64,000 nucleotides of DNA from Siphonodentalium dalli (GCA_032622095.1 CP136065.1:35622732-35686731), one strand, 5' to 3'; numbered from the stretch's first letter, positions 33,430 through 45,480 are shown. Numbers and translations are program-made. The notes: a model not told the origin generated them from the sequence alone.

Positions 33430-36090
33430 CACGATGAACGGAGTTAAAGAACCAAATCATGTACACAACACACATTCTGGTCCAACATGGAACCAAACAA
33501 AACATGTACACAACACACATTCTGGTCCCACGTGGAACCAAACAAAACATGTACACAACACACATTCTGGTCCCACATGGAACCAAACAATTCATGTACA
33601 CAACACACATTCTGGTCCCACATGGAACCAAACAAATCATGTACACAACACACCTTCTGGTCCCACATGGAACCAAACAAATCAAGTACACAACACACAT
33701 TCTGGTCCCACATGGAACCAAACAAATCAAGTACACAACACACATTCTGGTCCCACATGGAACCAAACAAATCGTGTACACAACACACATTCTGGTTCCA
33801 CATGGAACCAAACAAATCAAGTACACAATACACATTCTGGTTCCACGCGGAACCAAACAAATCAAGTAGACAACACACATTCTGGTTCCACGCGGAACCA
33901 AACAAATCATGTACACAACACACATTCTGGTCCCACATGGAACCAAACAAATCAAGTACTCAGCACACATTCTGGTTCCACGCGGAACCAAACAAATCAA
34001 GTACACAACACACATTCTGGTTCCACGCGGAACCAAACAATTCATGTACACAACACACATTCTGGTTCCACATGGAACCAAACAAATCAAGTACACAACA
34101 CACATTCTGGTCCCACATGGAACCAAACAAATCAAGTACACAACACACATTCTGGTTCCACATGGAACCGAACAAATCATGTACACAACACACATTCTGG
34201 TCCCACGTGGAACCGAACAAATCATGTACACAACACACATTCTGGTCCCACATGGAACCGAACAAATCATGTACAAAACACACATTCTGGTCCCACATGG
34301 AACCAAACAAATCATGTACACAACACACATTCTGGTTCCACATGGAACCGAACAAATCATGTACACAACACACATTCTGGTTCCACATGGAACCAAACAA
34401 ATGAAGTACACAACACACATTCTGGTTCCACATGGAACCAAACAAATCATGTACACAACACATATTCTGGTCCCACATGGAACCAAACAAATCATGTACA
34501 CAACACACATTCTGGTCCCACATGGAACCAAACAAATCGTGTACACAACACACATTCAAATCAAGTACACAACACACATTCTGGTTCCACGCGGAACCAA
34601 ACAATTCATGTACACAACACACATTCTGGTCCCACATGGAACCAAACAAATCATGTACACAACACACATTCTGGTCCCACATGGAACCAAACAAATCAAG
34701 TACACAACACACATTCTGGTTCACATGGAACCAAACAAATCATGTACACAACACACATTCTGGTCCACATGGAACCAAACAAATCGTGTACACAACACAC
34801 ATTCTGGTTCCACATGGAACCAAACTAATCAAGTACACAACACACATTCTGGTCCCACATGGAACCAAACAAATCAAGTACACAACACACATCCTGGTTC
34901 CACATGGAACCGAACAAATCATGTACACAACACACATTCTGGTCCCACATGGAACCGAACAAATCATGTACACAACACACATTCTGGTCCCACATGGAAC
35001 CAAACAAATCATGTACACAACACACATTCTGGTTCCACATGGAACCGAACAAATCATGCACACAACACACATTCTGGTTCCACATGGAACCAAACAAATG
35101 AAGTACACAACACACATTCTGGTTCCACATGGAACCAAACAAATCATGTACACAACACATATTCTGGTCCCACATGGAACCAAACAAATCATGTACACAA
35201 CACACATTCTGGTCCCACGCGGAACCAAACAAATCATGCACACAACACCCATTCTGGTCCCACATGGAACCAAACAAATCAAGTACACAACACACATTCT
35301 GGTTCCACATGGAACCGAACAAATCATGTACACAACACACATTCTGGTCCCACATGGAACCGAACAAATCATGTACACAACACACATTCTGGTCCCACAT
35401 GGAACCAAACAAATCATGTACACAACACACATTCTGGTTCCACATGGAACCGAACAAATCATATACACAACACACATTCTGGTTCCACATGGAACCAAAC
35501 AAATCATGTACACAACACACATTCTGGTTCCACAAGGAACCAAACAAATCATGTACACAACACATATTCTGGTTCCACCTGGAACCAAACATATCATGTA
35601 CACAACACACATTCTGGTCCACATGGAACCAAACAAATCATGTACACAACACACATTCTGGTCCCACATGGAACCAAACAAATCATGTACACAACACACA
35701 TTCTGGTCCCACATGGAACCAAACAAATGAAGTACACAACACACATTCTGTTCCCACATGGAACCAAACAAATGCAGTACACAACACACATTCTGGTCCC
35801 ACATGGAACCAAACAAATCATGTACACAACACACATTCTGGTCCCACATAGAACCAAACAAATGAAGTACACAACACACATTATGGTTCCTCAAGGAACC
35901 AAACAAATCAAGTACACAACACACATTCTGGTCCCACATGGAACCAAACAAATCATATACACAACGCACATTCTGGTTCCACAAGGAACCAAACTAATCA
36001 AGTACACAACACGCATTCTGGTCCCACATGGAACCAAACAAATCATGTACACAACACACATTCTGGTCCCACATGGAACCAAACTTGTTT
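33430..36090 (+). repeat. minisatellite 2: 45-bp units, about 59 copies
   Basis: Each unit contains ACACAACACACATTCTGGT followed by an imperfect palindrome GGTTCCACATGGAACC (or GGTCCC variant) and AAACAAATCATGT. Because 45 is a multiple of 3, most of the six frames stay open for hundreds of codons (up to 740), none preferred. A larger repeat of about 700 bp is visible. The array is preceded by the palindrome GTTCTTCGCGAAGAAC near 33.37 kb. Unit B has about 16 copies. Confidence 0.95.
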
Positions 36091-37077
36091 CTCAAACTGC
36101 GTTGGTTCTCTATCTGTTTCCCCGGATATAACCAGAACATGGCATATAATAAACTAGTTCCTATGTGTTCCACATTTGGTTCATTAAATGCATGTTCTAT
36201 GAAACAATTCTAATTGATTGTGGAAACAATGTCCCATGACACTATGTAGGTTATAAGCGCGTTTAAAGTGTCTTTGTTTCTGTATGTGCTATCAGTTCGT
36301 AAATACGTTACACCGTTTAAGATTGATATCACCCGATGTTGATTTAACGAATAGACCCCGACGATATTATGATGTCTGAAAGAAATATCGAATGATATTA
36401 ATACAGTGACGTTCCTCCCCTAGTTGTGACATGAGCAATATAGTTACCACTCCCGCCATCAATACAACGATCAGAGTCTATACCAGTCTAATTAAAAATG
36501 TAGACCATGCATATTTTAATTTCGAGTATGACTCGAAATAGTCAATGAAAACCCCATGCAAACGCGTGGATAAACTGTTCAATTTTAGACAAGGACATTT
36601 AATCTTGGCCGTGATCCCACACAAACCTTGAATTCGGTGGGTTCTTTGAAGAACCAAACTTAAGGTTTGTTTCCATATGATACCACAACAGCCGAGTTTG
36701 ATGGACTATCAACCGAGTTAATAAATAATACTATACAGTTTATGTTTGAATACCGAAATATCTCATGAGTATCTGGAAAGAAATATCGAATTTTCACGAG
36801 TGGCTGCAATGTGATATCTAATTAATAGTATGTAAATTCAAGCGTTTCCAAAGCCTTGAATTGTCATTTGGAAACCAGACCATTCCAAGATTTCAATTCC
36901 TCGCGAAACGCAACCTGTTTACCCCTTAGCAGAATCCCTGATATATACACCATAAATTACAAACTACTAGAAATATATCAAGGGAAGTAATTATGTCTCG
37001 TTATATATATATCTACTTCAGATTAAACCTTTATTTTCTAAATGGATTCTCCCATTAGTTATATAGAAAGATACATA

Positions 37078-37229
37078 CACAATAGTTAACTATTCTGAGT
37101 AGCGTACGGTTTTTCTCCTCGAGTGAGATGCAGAGGATTATTTTGACGTGGCGCCAGCCGAGTGAAAATAATCCTCGCATCTCAGAGAGGAGAAAACCCA
37201 TACGCTACTCAGAATAGTTGACTGTTGTG
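37078..37229. repeat. hairpin of about 150 bp next to TTTATTATAT
   Basis: Arms ACAATAGTTAACTATTCTGA ... GAGGATTATTT and their complement meet around TGACGTGGCGCCAGCC. GTTTATTATATG follows at once. About 100 bp on the left (36.97-37.08) are repeated on the right (37.51-37.61). Unit B lacks the insertion and has one copy of the flank. Confidence 0.85.
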
Positions 37230-37754
37230 TTTATTATATGTTCTATACCAGCTTGTTACAAACCAGACCACAATGAAACACACGGTTAGACCTAATACAT
37301 TCTTAAAGCTACAAAATCACCAGCCATTTCTGTTAAAAGAACGCGCAAGGATACCGAATGACGTACAAATTGATGCCATGACGCAGTGCTGAGAGTATAT
37401 GATAACATCTTGCGAGTAGGATGACACATTCCTTCTTCCGGTATGATTTATATTTACGTAAAAAGTTGATGAAAATATAATAAATTGAAATGGCCCATTA
37501 TATATATATATATATCAAGGGAAGTAATTATGTGTCGTTATATATCTACTTCAAATTAACCATTTATTTGCTTAATGGATTCTCCAATTAGTTATAGAAA
37601 GATACATTGAAATGGCCCATTATCCATCTCGAGGGATGTTCATAAAATATAATCAGGCGAAAGACAGATGAGTAGATAATATATATACAGAACAACACGA
37701 GTGTGTTAATTGGTTTGTTGATGCGACGCGATGGCTAGCGCGGGCGGATGGAAC

Positions 37755-37762
37755 TATATAAG
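37755..37762 (+). promoter_or_regulatory. candidate TATA box upstream of TRIM-like copy 1
   Basis: TATATAAG in GGAACTATATAAGCACAG, about 570 bp before the coding exon. The otherwise conserved paralogous site in unit B (about 53,925-53,945) reads GGAACTAGAGACACAG and lacks it. Promoter activity is inferred. Confidence 0.35.
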
Positions 37763-38312
37763 CACAGTCTCGAGTTCTATCCTTACACGATGGTACAAGT
37801 GCCGTATCCACAAACCCATTAACACTCGTGTCGTTCTGTGTTTATTAGACACCAGCCGTGATAGAATCCGTGCATTAAAAAATAGACTTCTAATGTTTAT
37901 AAAGGCATACACATGGCTTGTTTCGTCATGTGTGATGATACTTTTATTTTAGTCCATTCCATAGTTGAGGCGAATGTCATTTACATCGTGTGATGTCAAC
38001 GGGGTGCATATGGAATAAGTGTTGGATATATGGATGCGTAAATACGACACAACACAAACTGTAATTATAGAAAGTTATAAAAGTGCAGGAAGATTTATAT
38101 TCATCGGTGGAAAATGTTCCAATAATAAGTTCAACAAACGGCCATATGCAATTGCTGTTTGTTGAATGTTTCGCTCAACATCATTCTCCCAAAGGGATCT
38201 ATTCGTCTGTGTTTGTTTAGTGTAAAGAAAGGTTAATTAAGGCATCACGATAATATGCTATTTCCTATGACGAACCTTCCTGATTCAACAATGAGCGCCA
38301 TGTTGATAATTA

Positions 38313-38328
38313 TGCTTTTATTTTTCAG
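38313..38328 (+). promoter_or_regulatory. 3' splice acceptor before TRIM-like copy 1
   Basis: TGCTTTTATTTTTCAG, 7 nt before the chosen ATG. The same signal with one extra T is present in copy 2, where it breaks the upstream reading frame. This supports it as intron rather than coding sequence. Confidence 0.65.
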
Positions 38329-38335
38329 AAAAGTT

Positions 38336-39832
38336 ATGTCGTCCGCAGTATACTGTGAGCTGGACTCCAGACCATTTGATTCATTCTGTGGCACCCACTC
38401 CATACCATGCTGTGCCTTGTGCCATGAAATCACCTATCCCGAATGTGAACTCGAAGAGCTGTCGAAGGCTGCAGCAAAAATGAAAGCGGATGTCCAAAAA
38501 TACGAATCATGTCTTTATAAGTTAATCTCAAAAGCAAAAGAGGTGAAGGAATCTGTTCCCGGTTGGTTAACCAAACAGGACGGACGTGAGAAGGATATGA
38601 TAACTGAGATACAGACTTTATTTTCTGAGATTCGCCGTGTCGTTGATGACTGCGAGCAGAAAACGATCAATGGTGTTAGGGAGACTATGTCAAAGCACAA
38701 GTTATCAGCACGGAGTGTGGATAAGATAGTAAAAGTTCTGTCCGAACTGAAGCAAGAACAAGTATTGGCAGCAGAGCTTGGGCATGAGTTGGAATCAGGT
38801 TCTAGCGAGGGGGCCGCGGTGATAAATTCGGGAGTAGATACCGCTCCTGTCGCCTCTGAAAATGCCACCTCTGAAGAATCGATTGCACAAAGAGCTAAAT
38901 ATCTTAACGAGCGCACAACCAAACTCCGTCAGGCGATATCCAGGTCAGAACACCTGATCAGCGATTATGAAAACGTAATGCCGATAGATTACGAGACCGT
39001 CATCAATAAAGGAGTTTTGGATTCTGTGCAGAATATTTTGAAAGATTCCTGTAATATCCATAGTTGGCAGAAGCCTATCACGATCAGTCAATTGGTCAAG
39101 GAATTGGACCTTTCGTGCGGAGGAACTTTGTCGGTCATGGCGTTTCTCAACAAGAGTCAAAAGTCGGATATGATTGTTGCGTCCTCCGATCAGTACAGAC
39201 TCAGTGTGGTAACACAAAGTGGCAAAACCACCAAGTCTGCCGCTCTCAAGAACGCTTGCCGGCCACACGGTGTATGTCTTATGAATGATCGCATCTACAT
39301 AACAGATGGGCGTGATCAGATATCGGTATATAAAATATCAGATCTCAGTCACCAAACATCGTTTCCTGTATCCGGAGGGTGTGCAGGTATCGCAGCCGTC
39401 AACGACAGATTAGTTGTTGCATATTTCACTGATCGCTGTGTGCGTGCTTTGTCAACAAGCGGTGACGTCATTTCTCAGTCGTCACATACATTCAAGTATC
39501 CATGGGGCGTGGCTGTATCTCCGGAGGTCGACGCTGTGATTGTGACGGATTATAAGGCACACCAGGTGGTCGTGTTATCCCCAGATATCACGACACATCT
39601 CAGAACTATACCGTGTGGTGGGTCTAATCCGATGGATGTGTGTGTGTTTGGAGCCAACATTTACTTGTGCAACAACGGCAGTAATCAAGTGATGGAACTG
39701 AGTCGTGACGGACAACAAAGTCGCTCCGTAATATCAGTAACCAGTCCCATTGGAATGTGCGTCAACACTGCCAGAATGTGCTTCATGGTTTCAAATAGTA
39801 GTAATTCCAATATAACATCATACATTCCGTGA
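38336..39832 (+). CDS. TRIM-NHL-like protein: partial B-box, coiled coil, beta-propeller (copy 1)
   Basis: 498 aa from the ATG just after the splice acceptor. An earlier in-frame ATG at 38,255 is not kept in copy 2. Residues 7-37 hold cysteine/histidine pairs (C18-x2-H21-x3-CC-x2-C29 ... C37) like the second half of a B-box, with the usual HRxC changed to YPEC. Residues 38-150 are helical with coiled-coil character, and 155-185 are a Ser/Glu-rich linker. Residues 255-498 form NHL-type propeller blades (RPHGVCLMNDRIYITDG, YPWGVAVSPEVDAVIVTDY, NPMDVCVFGANIYLC). Proteins of this build act as ubiquitin-ligase-like or RNA-binding regulators. No RING is present here, so ligase activity is doubtful unless an upstream exon supplies it. 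Confidence 0.85.
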   Translation: MSSAVYCELDSRPFDSFCGTHSIPCCALCHEITYPECELEELSKAAAKMKADVQKYESCLYKLISKAKEVKESVPGWLTKQDGREKDMITEIQTLFSEIRRVVDDCEQKTINGVRETMSKHKLSARSVDKIVKVLSELKQEQVLAAELGHELESGSSEGAAVINSGVDTAPVASENATSEESIAQRAKYLNERTTKLRQAISRSEHLISDYENVMPIDYETVINKGVLDSVQNILKDSCNIHSWQKPITISQLVKELDLSCGGTLSVMAFLNKSQKSDMIVASSDQYRLSVVTQSGKTTKSAALKNACRPHGVCLMNDRIYITDGRDQISVYKISDLSHQTSFPVSGGCAGIAAVNDRLVVAYFTDRCVRALSTSGDVISQSSHTFKYPWGVAVSPEVDAVIVTDYKAHQVVVLSPDITTHLRTIPCGGSNPMDVCVFGANIYLCNNGSNQVMELSRDGQQSRSVISVTSPIGMCVNTARMCFMVSNSSNSNITSYIP

Positions 39833-39929
39833 ATGCTAAATGTCTAGAGAAGTTCCCATACATGTAGTGTATATAGGCACGATTTATATAACCAGGCGGA
39901 CATGTAATCAGTGACAGCACCGTCAAGTC

Positions 39930-40770
39930 ATAGTGGATCATGAGAGACACCGTCAAGTCACACTGGATCATGAGGGACACCGTCAAGTCACACTGGATCA
40001 TGAGGGACACCGTCAAGTCACACTGGATCATGAGGGACACCGTCAAGTCAAACGGGATCATGAGGGACACCGTCAAGTCACCCTGGATCACGAGGGACAC
40101 CGTCAAGTCACACTGGATCACGAGGGACACCGTCAAGTCATACTGGATCATGAGGGACACCGTCAAGTCACACTGGATCATTAGGGACACCGCCAAGTCA
40201 CATTGGATCATGAGGGACACCGCCAAGTCATACTGTATCACGAGGGACACCGTCAAGTCACACTGCATCATGAGGGACACTGTCAAGTCACATTGGATCA
40301 TGAGGGACACCGCCAAGTCATACTGTATCATGAGGGACACCGTCAAGTCACATTGGATCATGAGGGACACCACCAAGTCATACTGTATCATGAGGGACAC
40401 CGTCAAGTCAGACTGGATCACGAAGGAAACCGTCAAGATACACTGTGTCATGAGGGACACCGTCAAGTCACACTGGATCATGAGGGACTCCGTCAAGTCA
40501 CACTAGACCACGAGAGACACCGTCAAGTCACACTGGATCACGAGGGACAACGTCAAGTCACACTGGATCATGAGGGACACCGTCAAGTCACACTGGATCA
40601 TGAGGGACACCGTCAAGTCACACTAGATCATGAGGGACACCGTCAAGTCACACTGGATCATGAGGGACACCGTCAAGTCACACTGGATCATGAGGGACAA
40701 CGTCAAGTCAGACTGGATCATGAGGGACACCGTCAAGTCACACTGGATCATGAGGGACAACGTAGTCGAA
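39930..40770 (+). repeat. minisatellite 3: 30-bp units, about 28 copies
   Basis: The unit contains CACTGGATCATGAGGGACAC and CGTCAAGTCA. It lies about 100 bp after the copy-1 stop codon and is absent after copy 2. The period is a multiple of 3, so both strands show long meaningless ORFs (188-237 aa). Confidence 0.95.
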
Positions 40771-40780
40771 CTATGTTCTT

Positions 40781-41560
40781 TGCATTGATCTCCTTGAGAA
40801 CTACTGCGAAACATGGAAGCTCGAAATTAAAATAAATAAAACTAAAGCTATGACTTTCAGCAAAAAGAAAAAAAGTATATTCTAAATTCAATATTAGATT
40901 ATCAAATGCTGAACTTGAGATTGTCCAATGCTAAAAATGCCTCGGTTCTATATTTTATTATACTGGCAATTTACAAATGCGGCTAAACATATGGCAGATA
41001 AAGCTCTTAAAGCTATATATTTTCTCACTTAAATCTAAATGTTTTGAATTCAATACATCTACTTCATAATTAGCTAATTGTTTTTGACACCATCATGAGA
41101 CACATTATAACTTTTGGATCTGAAGTTTGGATATGAGACTACACTGAGAAGGGCTTGATCACAGATTCAACACCTTTTGAAAGAAATAACATCAGATTTT
41201 GTAAATTCGTACTAGGTATGAATCGAAAAGCTGCCAACATTTCAAGTCTGTGAACTTGGCAGAAACCCCATTTATATTACTATTTCGAAACTTGAATTGA
41301 AATATTATCTACGGCTTAAGTCGCTTCCATTTTTTTAAAAGGAGGCCTATGATGTTGGAACTATTCCTTGGTGAACATAATTCTTAGATCAGTGCAATTG
41401 ATATTGCATTAACTATATCTGATTTGATTATTAATTCTTTGGATAGCAATAGCATGGACAAACTGACAGATGACCATTACTAAAAGTCAATAATGAAACG
41501 ACTCAGTGATATTTCTCATAAAGATGAAGATATCAAACTGCTACTATATGGAAAAAAATC
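40781..41560 (+). pseudogene. LINE reverse-transcriptase relic (unit A)
   Basis: Broken frames show CIDLLENYCETWKLEIKINK-like and later FGSEVW and IYITISKLELKYYL segments, typical of the RT thumb/C-terminus of LINE ORF2. Stops and frameshifts throughout. The start coincides with the right edge of minisatellite 3. Confidence 0.8.
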
Positions 41561-41571
41561 ACCGTGTCAAC

Positions 41572-41740
41572 ATGATTTGATAGATTGAAAATAGCACTGA
41601 CTTCTGCTCCTAATTAGCCGTATCCCGATCATGAATCTGAATTCTTATTGGACACTGATGTCAGCTTGACAAGAATTGGCGCTGTTTTTGTCCAGAATTG
41701 ACAAGACAAGAGTTGTTTCCTATGCTAGTCATAAATTTCT
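41572..41740 (+). pseudogene. Ty3/gypsy pol relic, RT/RNase H junction (unit A)
   Basis: A short segment reading PDHESEFLLDTDVSLTRIGA in a broken frame resembles the start of the gypsy RNase H domain (TDAS..GIGAVL). Joined directly behind the LINE relic. Too decayed to function. Confidence 0.65.
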
Positions 41741-42062
41741 ATGGAAAAGTAAAATATAAACCTTATAAATATGACGGTTGAACCTTTTGAGATACTCGGA
41801 AATCTGCTCAACGCAAACAACCCAATGAACGCAAGATATATATATGTATGTGATTATATTCAGTGATGCATAGAAACTAGAATGGTTTAAATATGAACTT
41901 AATGTGATTTATTCTATTATTAAGTCAGAGTTCAGACCTCCAAGCTAGCGCTATCGTAGAACTGTAAATAGATACATATACCGTAATGCACATTCACTTC
42001 AATATCAATAGATACATATACCGTAATACACATTCACTTCAATATCAATATATTGAGGATAA

Positions 42063-42216
42063 CTATGGCTTTTGAGTGAATACCATAATTAGTTCATGAG
42101 TGACTAGCAGTGAAATATCAATTTTCAACCAGTGGCCGCAGGTCGCGAGTTGAAAATTGATATTTACACTGCTAGTAATGAATGACATAATATGGGATTC
42201 ACTCGAAACACCATAG
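42063..42216. repeat. hairpin of 154 bp next to TTTATTATAT (unit A)
   Basis: Arms CTATGGCTTTTGAGTGAATA ... CAATTTTCAAC and complement, centred on AGTGGCCGCAGGTCGCG. TCTATTTATTATATGC follows. In unit B the centre is partly deleted. Confidence 0.85.
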
Positions 42217-42277
42217 GTGTTCTATTTATTATATGCTTTAACCATGTCCATAATTATTTTTAATGTATTAATTTTCC

Positions 42278-42281
42278 TTAA
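42278..42281. other. empty TTAA target matching the MITE at 59,028-59,598
   Basis: TTTTCC-TTAA-TTGTTGCCAAA here aligns with the two flanks of the MITE in unit B, which shows the pre-insertion state. Confidence 0.85.
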
Positions 42282-42691
42282 TTGTTGCCAAATAATTTCC
42301 CTCAAAGCGTACACAAAATTTCAGTTGAAAATTGATTGTTGTTGTTCGCCATTTGATATATGCCAACGAACCACTTTCAAATGGCGAGAAGTTAGTTGTC
42401 GTCTAAAGAAATTGTTCCCACAAATGATCACTAAATGCGACAAATAATTATGGACGGATACCAATTTAATATCCCAAAATAGAATGAGCTTGACATTCTA
42501 ATCACGAAATAATAACATTATTTGGGTGCTTAGATGTAGTTCCGTCGCGCATTGATATTCGTTCACCATTATTCCGTGATTTTACGAGAAGTAAGTGACA
42601 GTGCAGATATCATTTTTGAATAACAAAATTATATCTTTACTGTCGGTGGAGATACTAAATACGGTATCTACGTTGTGGCAATTTCCCACTA

Positions 42692-42699
42692 TTCAACGG
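42692..42699. other. empty 8-bp target matching the hAT-like element at 60,016-61,616
   Basis: TTCAACGG occurs once here and twice, flanking the insertion, in unit B. Confidence 0.9.
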
Positions 42700-42917
42700 T
42701 GAAGCATATAATAAAATTGCATACTCATTTCTTTAATGTTATTATTTCACATTTTGCTATTATGTATATGTTTATACACTATTATCTATGGCTAGCTTTA
42801 ATAAAGAATCTTGACTCTTGAATCTATGGTATCAAATAATCGGAATGACGACTACATCATACATTAGTTGCAAATTTGTGGATAACATCATGTACATGTA
42901 TTACAGTATAAGCTTGT

Positions 42918-43827
42918 TATAACTGGACAGGCAAGTTATCAGTTAGCAACACGGTCATGGTACTACATACGGTACGGTCATGGTACTACGATACAATCTG
43001 GACAAGTATTGATGTTAGTCAACTGTTAAGTTATCAGTTAGCAACACTCATGGTACTACATACAGGTCCGACGATACAATCTGGACAAGTATTGATGTTA
43101 GTCAACTGTTAAGTTATCAGTCAGCAACACGGTCATGGTACTACATATAGGTCCGACGATTAAATATGGACAAGGATTGATGTTTATTAAGTTATCAGTT
43201 AGCAACACGGTCATGGTACTACATATATGTCCGACGATACAATCTGGACAAGGATTGGTGATTATTAAGGGAAATTCTTCCTCAGCTATTGTCATTCAAT
43301 CACGGGAGTGAACTGATGTGGAGTGTGCAGTATTGTTGGTTGTATAAATAATTCACGACAGTGGTGTATAGTTTGTTACACCGTTGAATGTATAATATTT
43401 ATGATTCATGGCACCAATTTGAAACATTGCTGGGTGGATAAAAACTCCATGACGGCAGCCGAATTCTGTTATTTCCAATAACGAGGGAACAGGTGCGTTG
43501 CAGTTTGGGGTTGTTTCACACCGTCCAACTTTGGCAAACCTTTCAACAGATGTAAAGCTCATGTCTGACACAGAAGTTGTTGTAAATATCAGACCAGAAC
43601 TCATTTGATTATTTTTCTGATATTTTGATATTCTAACGAGTATTTGTGCGAAATTTGTTGGTTTAAAAAAAATAATGTTAAATTAGACTAAGTAAAAGTA
43701 ATATATGTTCATACTTTCGGCTGTTCGGTCAAATGTAAATTTCGTATATAATTACGACTCATTAGAGATCCTCTAATGGTTGTAACTTGACCTTGTTGCT
43801 AACATATTACTTATCTGTCCAGTTATA
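42918..43827. mobile_element. MITE with internal tandem repeats (unit A only)
   Basis: Inverted ends of about 35 bp: TATAACTGGACAGGCAAGTT ... GTTAGCAACA versus, reversed, TATAACTGGACAGATAAGT ... GTTAGCAACA. The left part has about 4 tandem units of 79-87 bp (AAGTTATCAGTTAGCAACAC, CAATCTGGACAAG). No counterpart in unit B. Confidence 0.75.
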
Positions 43828-43914
43828 GCCGATTAATAATTAAATATATGCATACGTAATTGTCTGCATACACGTTGCAGCTGTATGTTATGTAGGATGT
43901 TATGGTCACGACTC

Positions 43915-44099
43915 AGTTCCATCACTTCAGCCATAAATTAAATTTATATCAAATTATTAACTTTGATTTTAAGATAACCTATTAACCCAAACGTTTACAG
44001 AATACATCTTCGACTCAAATTACTTAGTTTTCTATCTATTATCGATATTAGATCGTTGTCATCACCGGGAATTTATGGAAAATGACGTACAGTACCCCT
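43915..44099 (-). mobile_element. half copy of the AGGGGTACTGTACG TTAA MITE
   Basis: Reverse complement of the first about 190 bp of 59,028-59,598, ending GACGTACAGTACCCCT before TTAA (44,100-44,103). The other half is missing. This end marks the A/B unit junction. Confidence 0.8.
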
Positions 44100-45023
44100 T
44101 TAACTGATTTTTAATGAAGATAGTCGGGTATAGGTTATGCATATGATTCGATGGCCCGTAACTAAATGCCGGGAGGGGTCACCATTTGAACGACGTTCAC
44201 ACCAGTCCAGCAGTTCAAAATCCCGATCACTACTTTTTCAGGAACAGTTCAGCAGATTCTCCCAAACACATGCAGTTAGCTGATTTTTATCGAAGATAGT
44301 CGGGTGTAGGTTATACAGATGACTTGTAGTCGATGTGCCATAACCAAATACAGGGAGAGAACACCATTTGACCCACATCCACCCAGAACAGCAGTTCAAA
44401 ACCCCGTTCAGCACGTTATTGGGTACAGTCCAGCAGATTCCACAGAACGCAGTTTAACCGATTTTTAACGAAAATAGTCGGGTATATGTTCTGCAAATGA
44501 CTTTTTATCGATGGACCATAACGAATTGCATTTCTACAAGTGTCATTGGACAAGTGGGCTCGATCCCATGTATGCCCTGTTCTCCATGGCTCTTGGGGGT
44601 GCAAATAGAATTTCCCGGACTTTCCCGAGAATTTGCGACTGGTCCTGATTTCTGAAGTTGGAAATTTTTAGTTGAACACTGGCTCCCACATTGGAAACCC
44701 TATACGTCCATGTCTGATGTACTTGTTGGAACATTCGAACCAAAAAGATGGGGTGTGAGATCCAGTTCCATCACTTTATTAGTGTGAATTGACGGTGCAG
44801 CAAGTGGATTACTTATTCGGGTCAATATGATTTGGGGGGGGGGGCACTTTGACTAACCCACACCTTTCAGCGATTCACTACGACTAACTCTGCTGTTAAT
44901 CACAGTGTCTAAGTTACACCAAGAATAACTTTAATTAAATATTAAATTTCCACTGCATCGCGATACTATTGGATCTGTAATTGAACGAATCTGATGGGAG
45001 GATATGATGGCATAATATAAATT

Positions 45024-45480
45024 GCACTTTGAACTTTCCGGATTTGATTTGCTCGTGCTTTTTGCGATAAACAGAATCTCAAAATTTACCCATGCATGCT
45101 GAACCGTAATGCGATTGTGTTGAGGAAAATACATCGCGGATGACGATATCGAGGGCCTCTGAGAGTTACCAAATTGGGAAATTCCAATTATGCGAACTTT
45201 GGAGCTTGGCCTGAATCAATGTAGTGGTTCAGTTGAAAATGCCAATGTATAGTCACACTCCACACCCCATCCCGTTTGAGACACTCTATAGCCACGTCCC
45301 TGAATATGCGACAGGTGCTGACTTGTGGCATAGGCAGTACAAAACACAGGCGTGCATCGTCATCCGCGATGTATTTTTCAAACCACAATTGTATTATCGA
45401 AAATTGATAACTTTTGCGATTAAGTTTACCGGCAAAAAGCACGAGCGGTCCACCTCCAGATCCGGAAAGTTCAAAGTTCA
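45024..45480. mobile_element. element with inverted arms (unit B copy)
   Basis: Same element as 26,891-27,381, with GCACTTTGAACTTTCCGG at the left and its complement at the right. Confidence 0.75.

Larger units (their letters stand above)
36091..38328 (+). other. 5' flank and probable intron of TRIM-like copy 1
   Basis: Collinear with 52.44-54.18 plus 55.67-55.93 kb. Includes GGTTCTTTGAAGAACC (about 36.64 kb), a hairpin insertion with duplicated flanks (36.97-37.61 kb), a TATA-like box at 37,755 and a polypyrimidine/AG splice acceptor at 38,313-38,328. No upstream RING or B-box exon was recognised. Confidence 0.6.
25880..44099 (+). repeat. tandem segmental duplication, unit A (about 18.2 kb)
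   Basis: Collinear with 44,104-61,792 in the same orientation. Matching blocks include 25.9-28.7/44.1-47.0, 29.9-30.6/50.9-51.6, 33.4-36.96/51.6-53.7, 37.5-38.07/53.7-54.18, 38.06-39.86/55.67-57.46 and 40.8-42.86/57.5-61.8 kb. Differences are mainly transposon insertions and minisatellite length. Confidence 0.9.

Noticed and set aside
30514-33447. Series of 70-100 aa ORFs in the 40/50-bp array
   Set aside because: They start and stop with unit-length changes and copy each other exactly at 620-bp distance.
33326-36131. Long ORFs on both strands (up to 740 aa) across the 45-bp array
   Set aside because: The period is a multiple of 3, so most of the six frames remain open automatically; units differ by silent and non-silent changes alike and 1-bp deletions swap frames.
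37731-37952. 73-aa ORF starting MASAGGW as first exon of TRIM-like copy 1
   Set aside because: The frame is destroyed in unit B and it has no RING or B-box cysteines.
38255-38335. N-terminal extension of TRIM-like copy 1 from the ATG at 38,255
   Set aside because: One extra T in copy 2 breaks this frame, and the segment reads as a polypyrimidine tract plus AG acceptor.
39783-40835. ORFs of 188-237 aa in the 30-bp array
   Set aside because: Repeat artefact; open on both strands, no counterpart in unit B.
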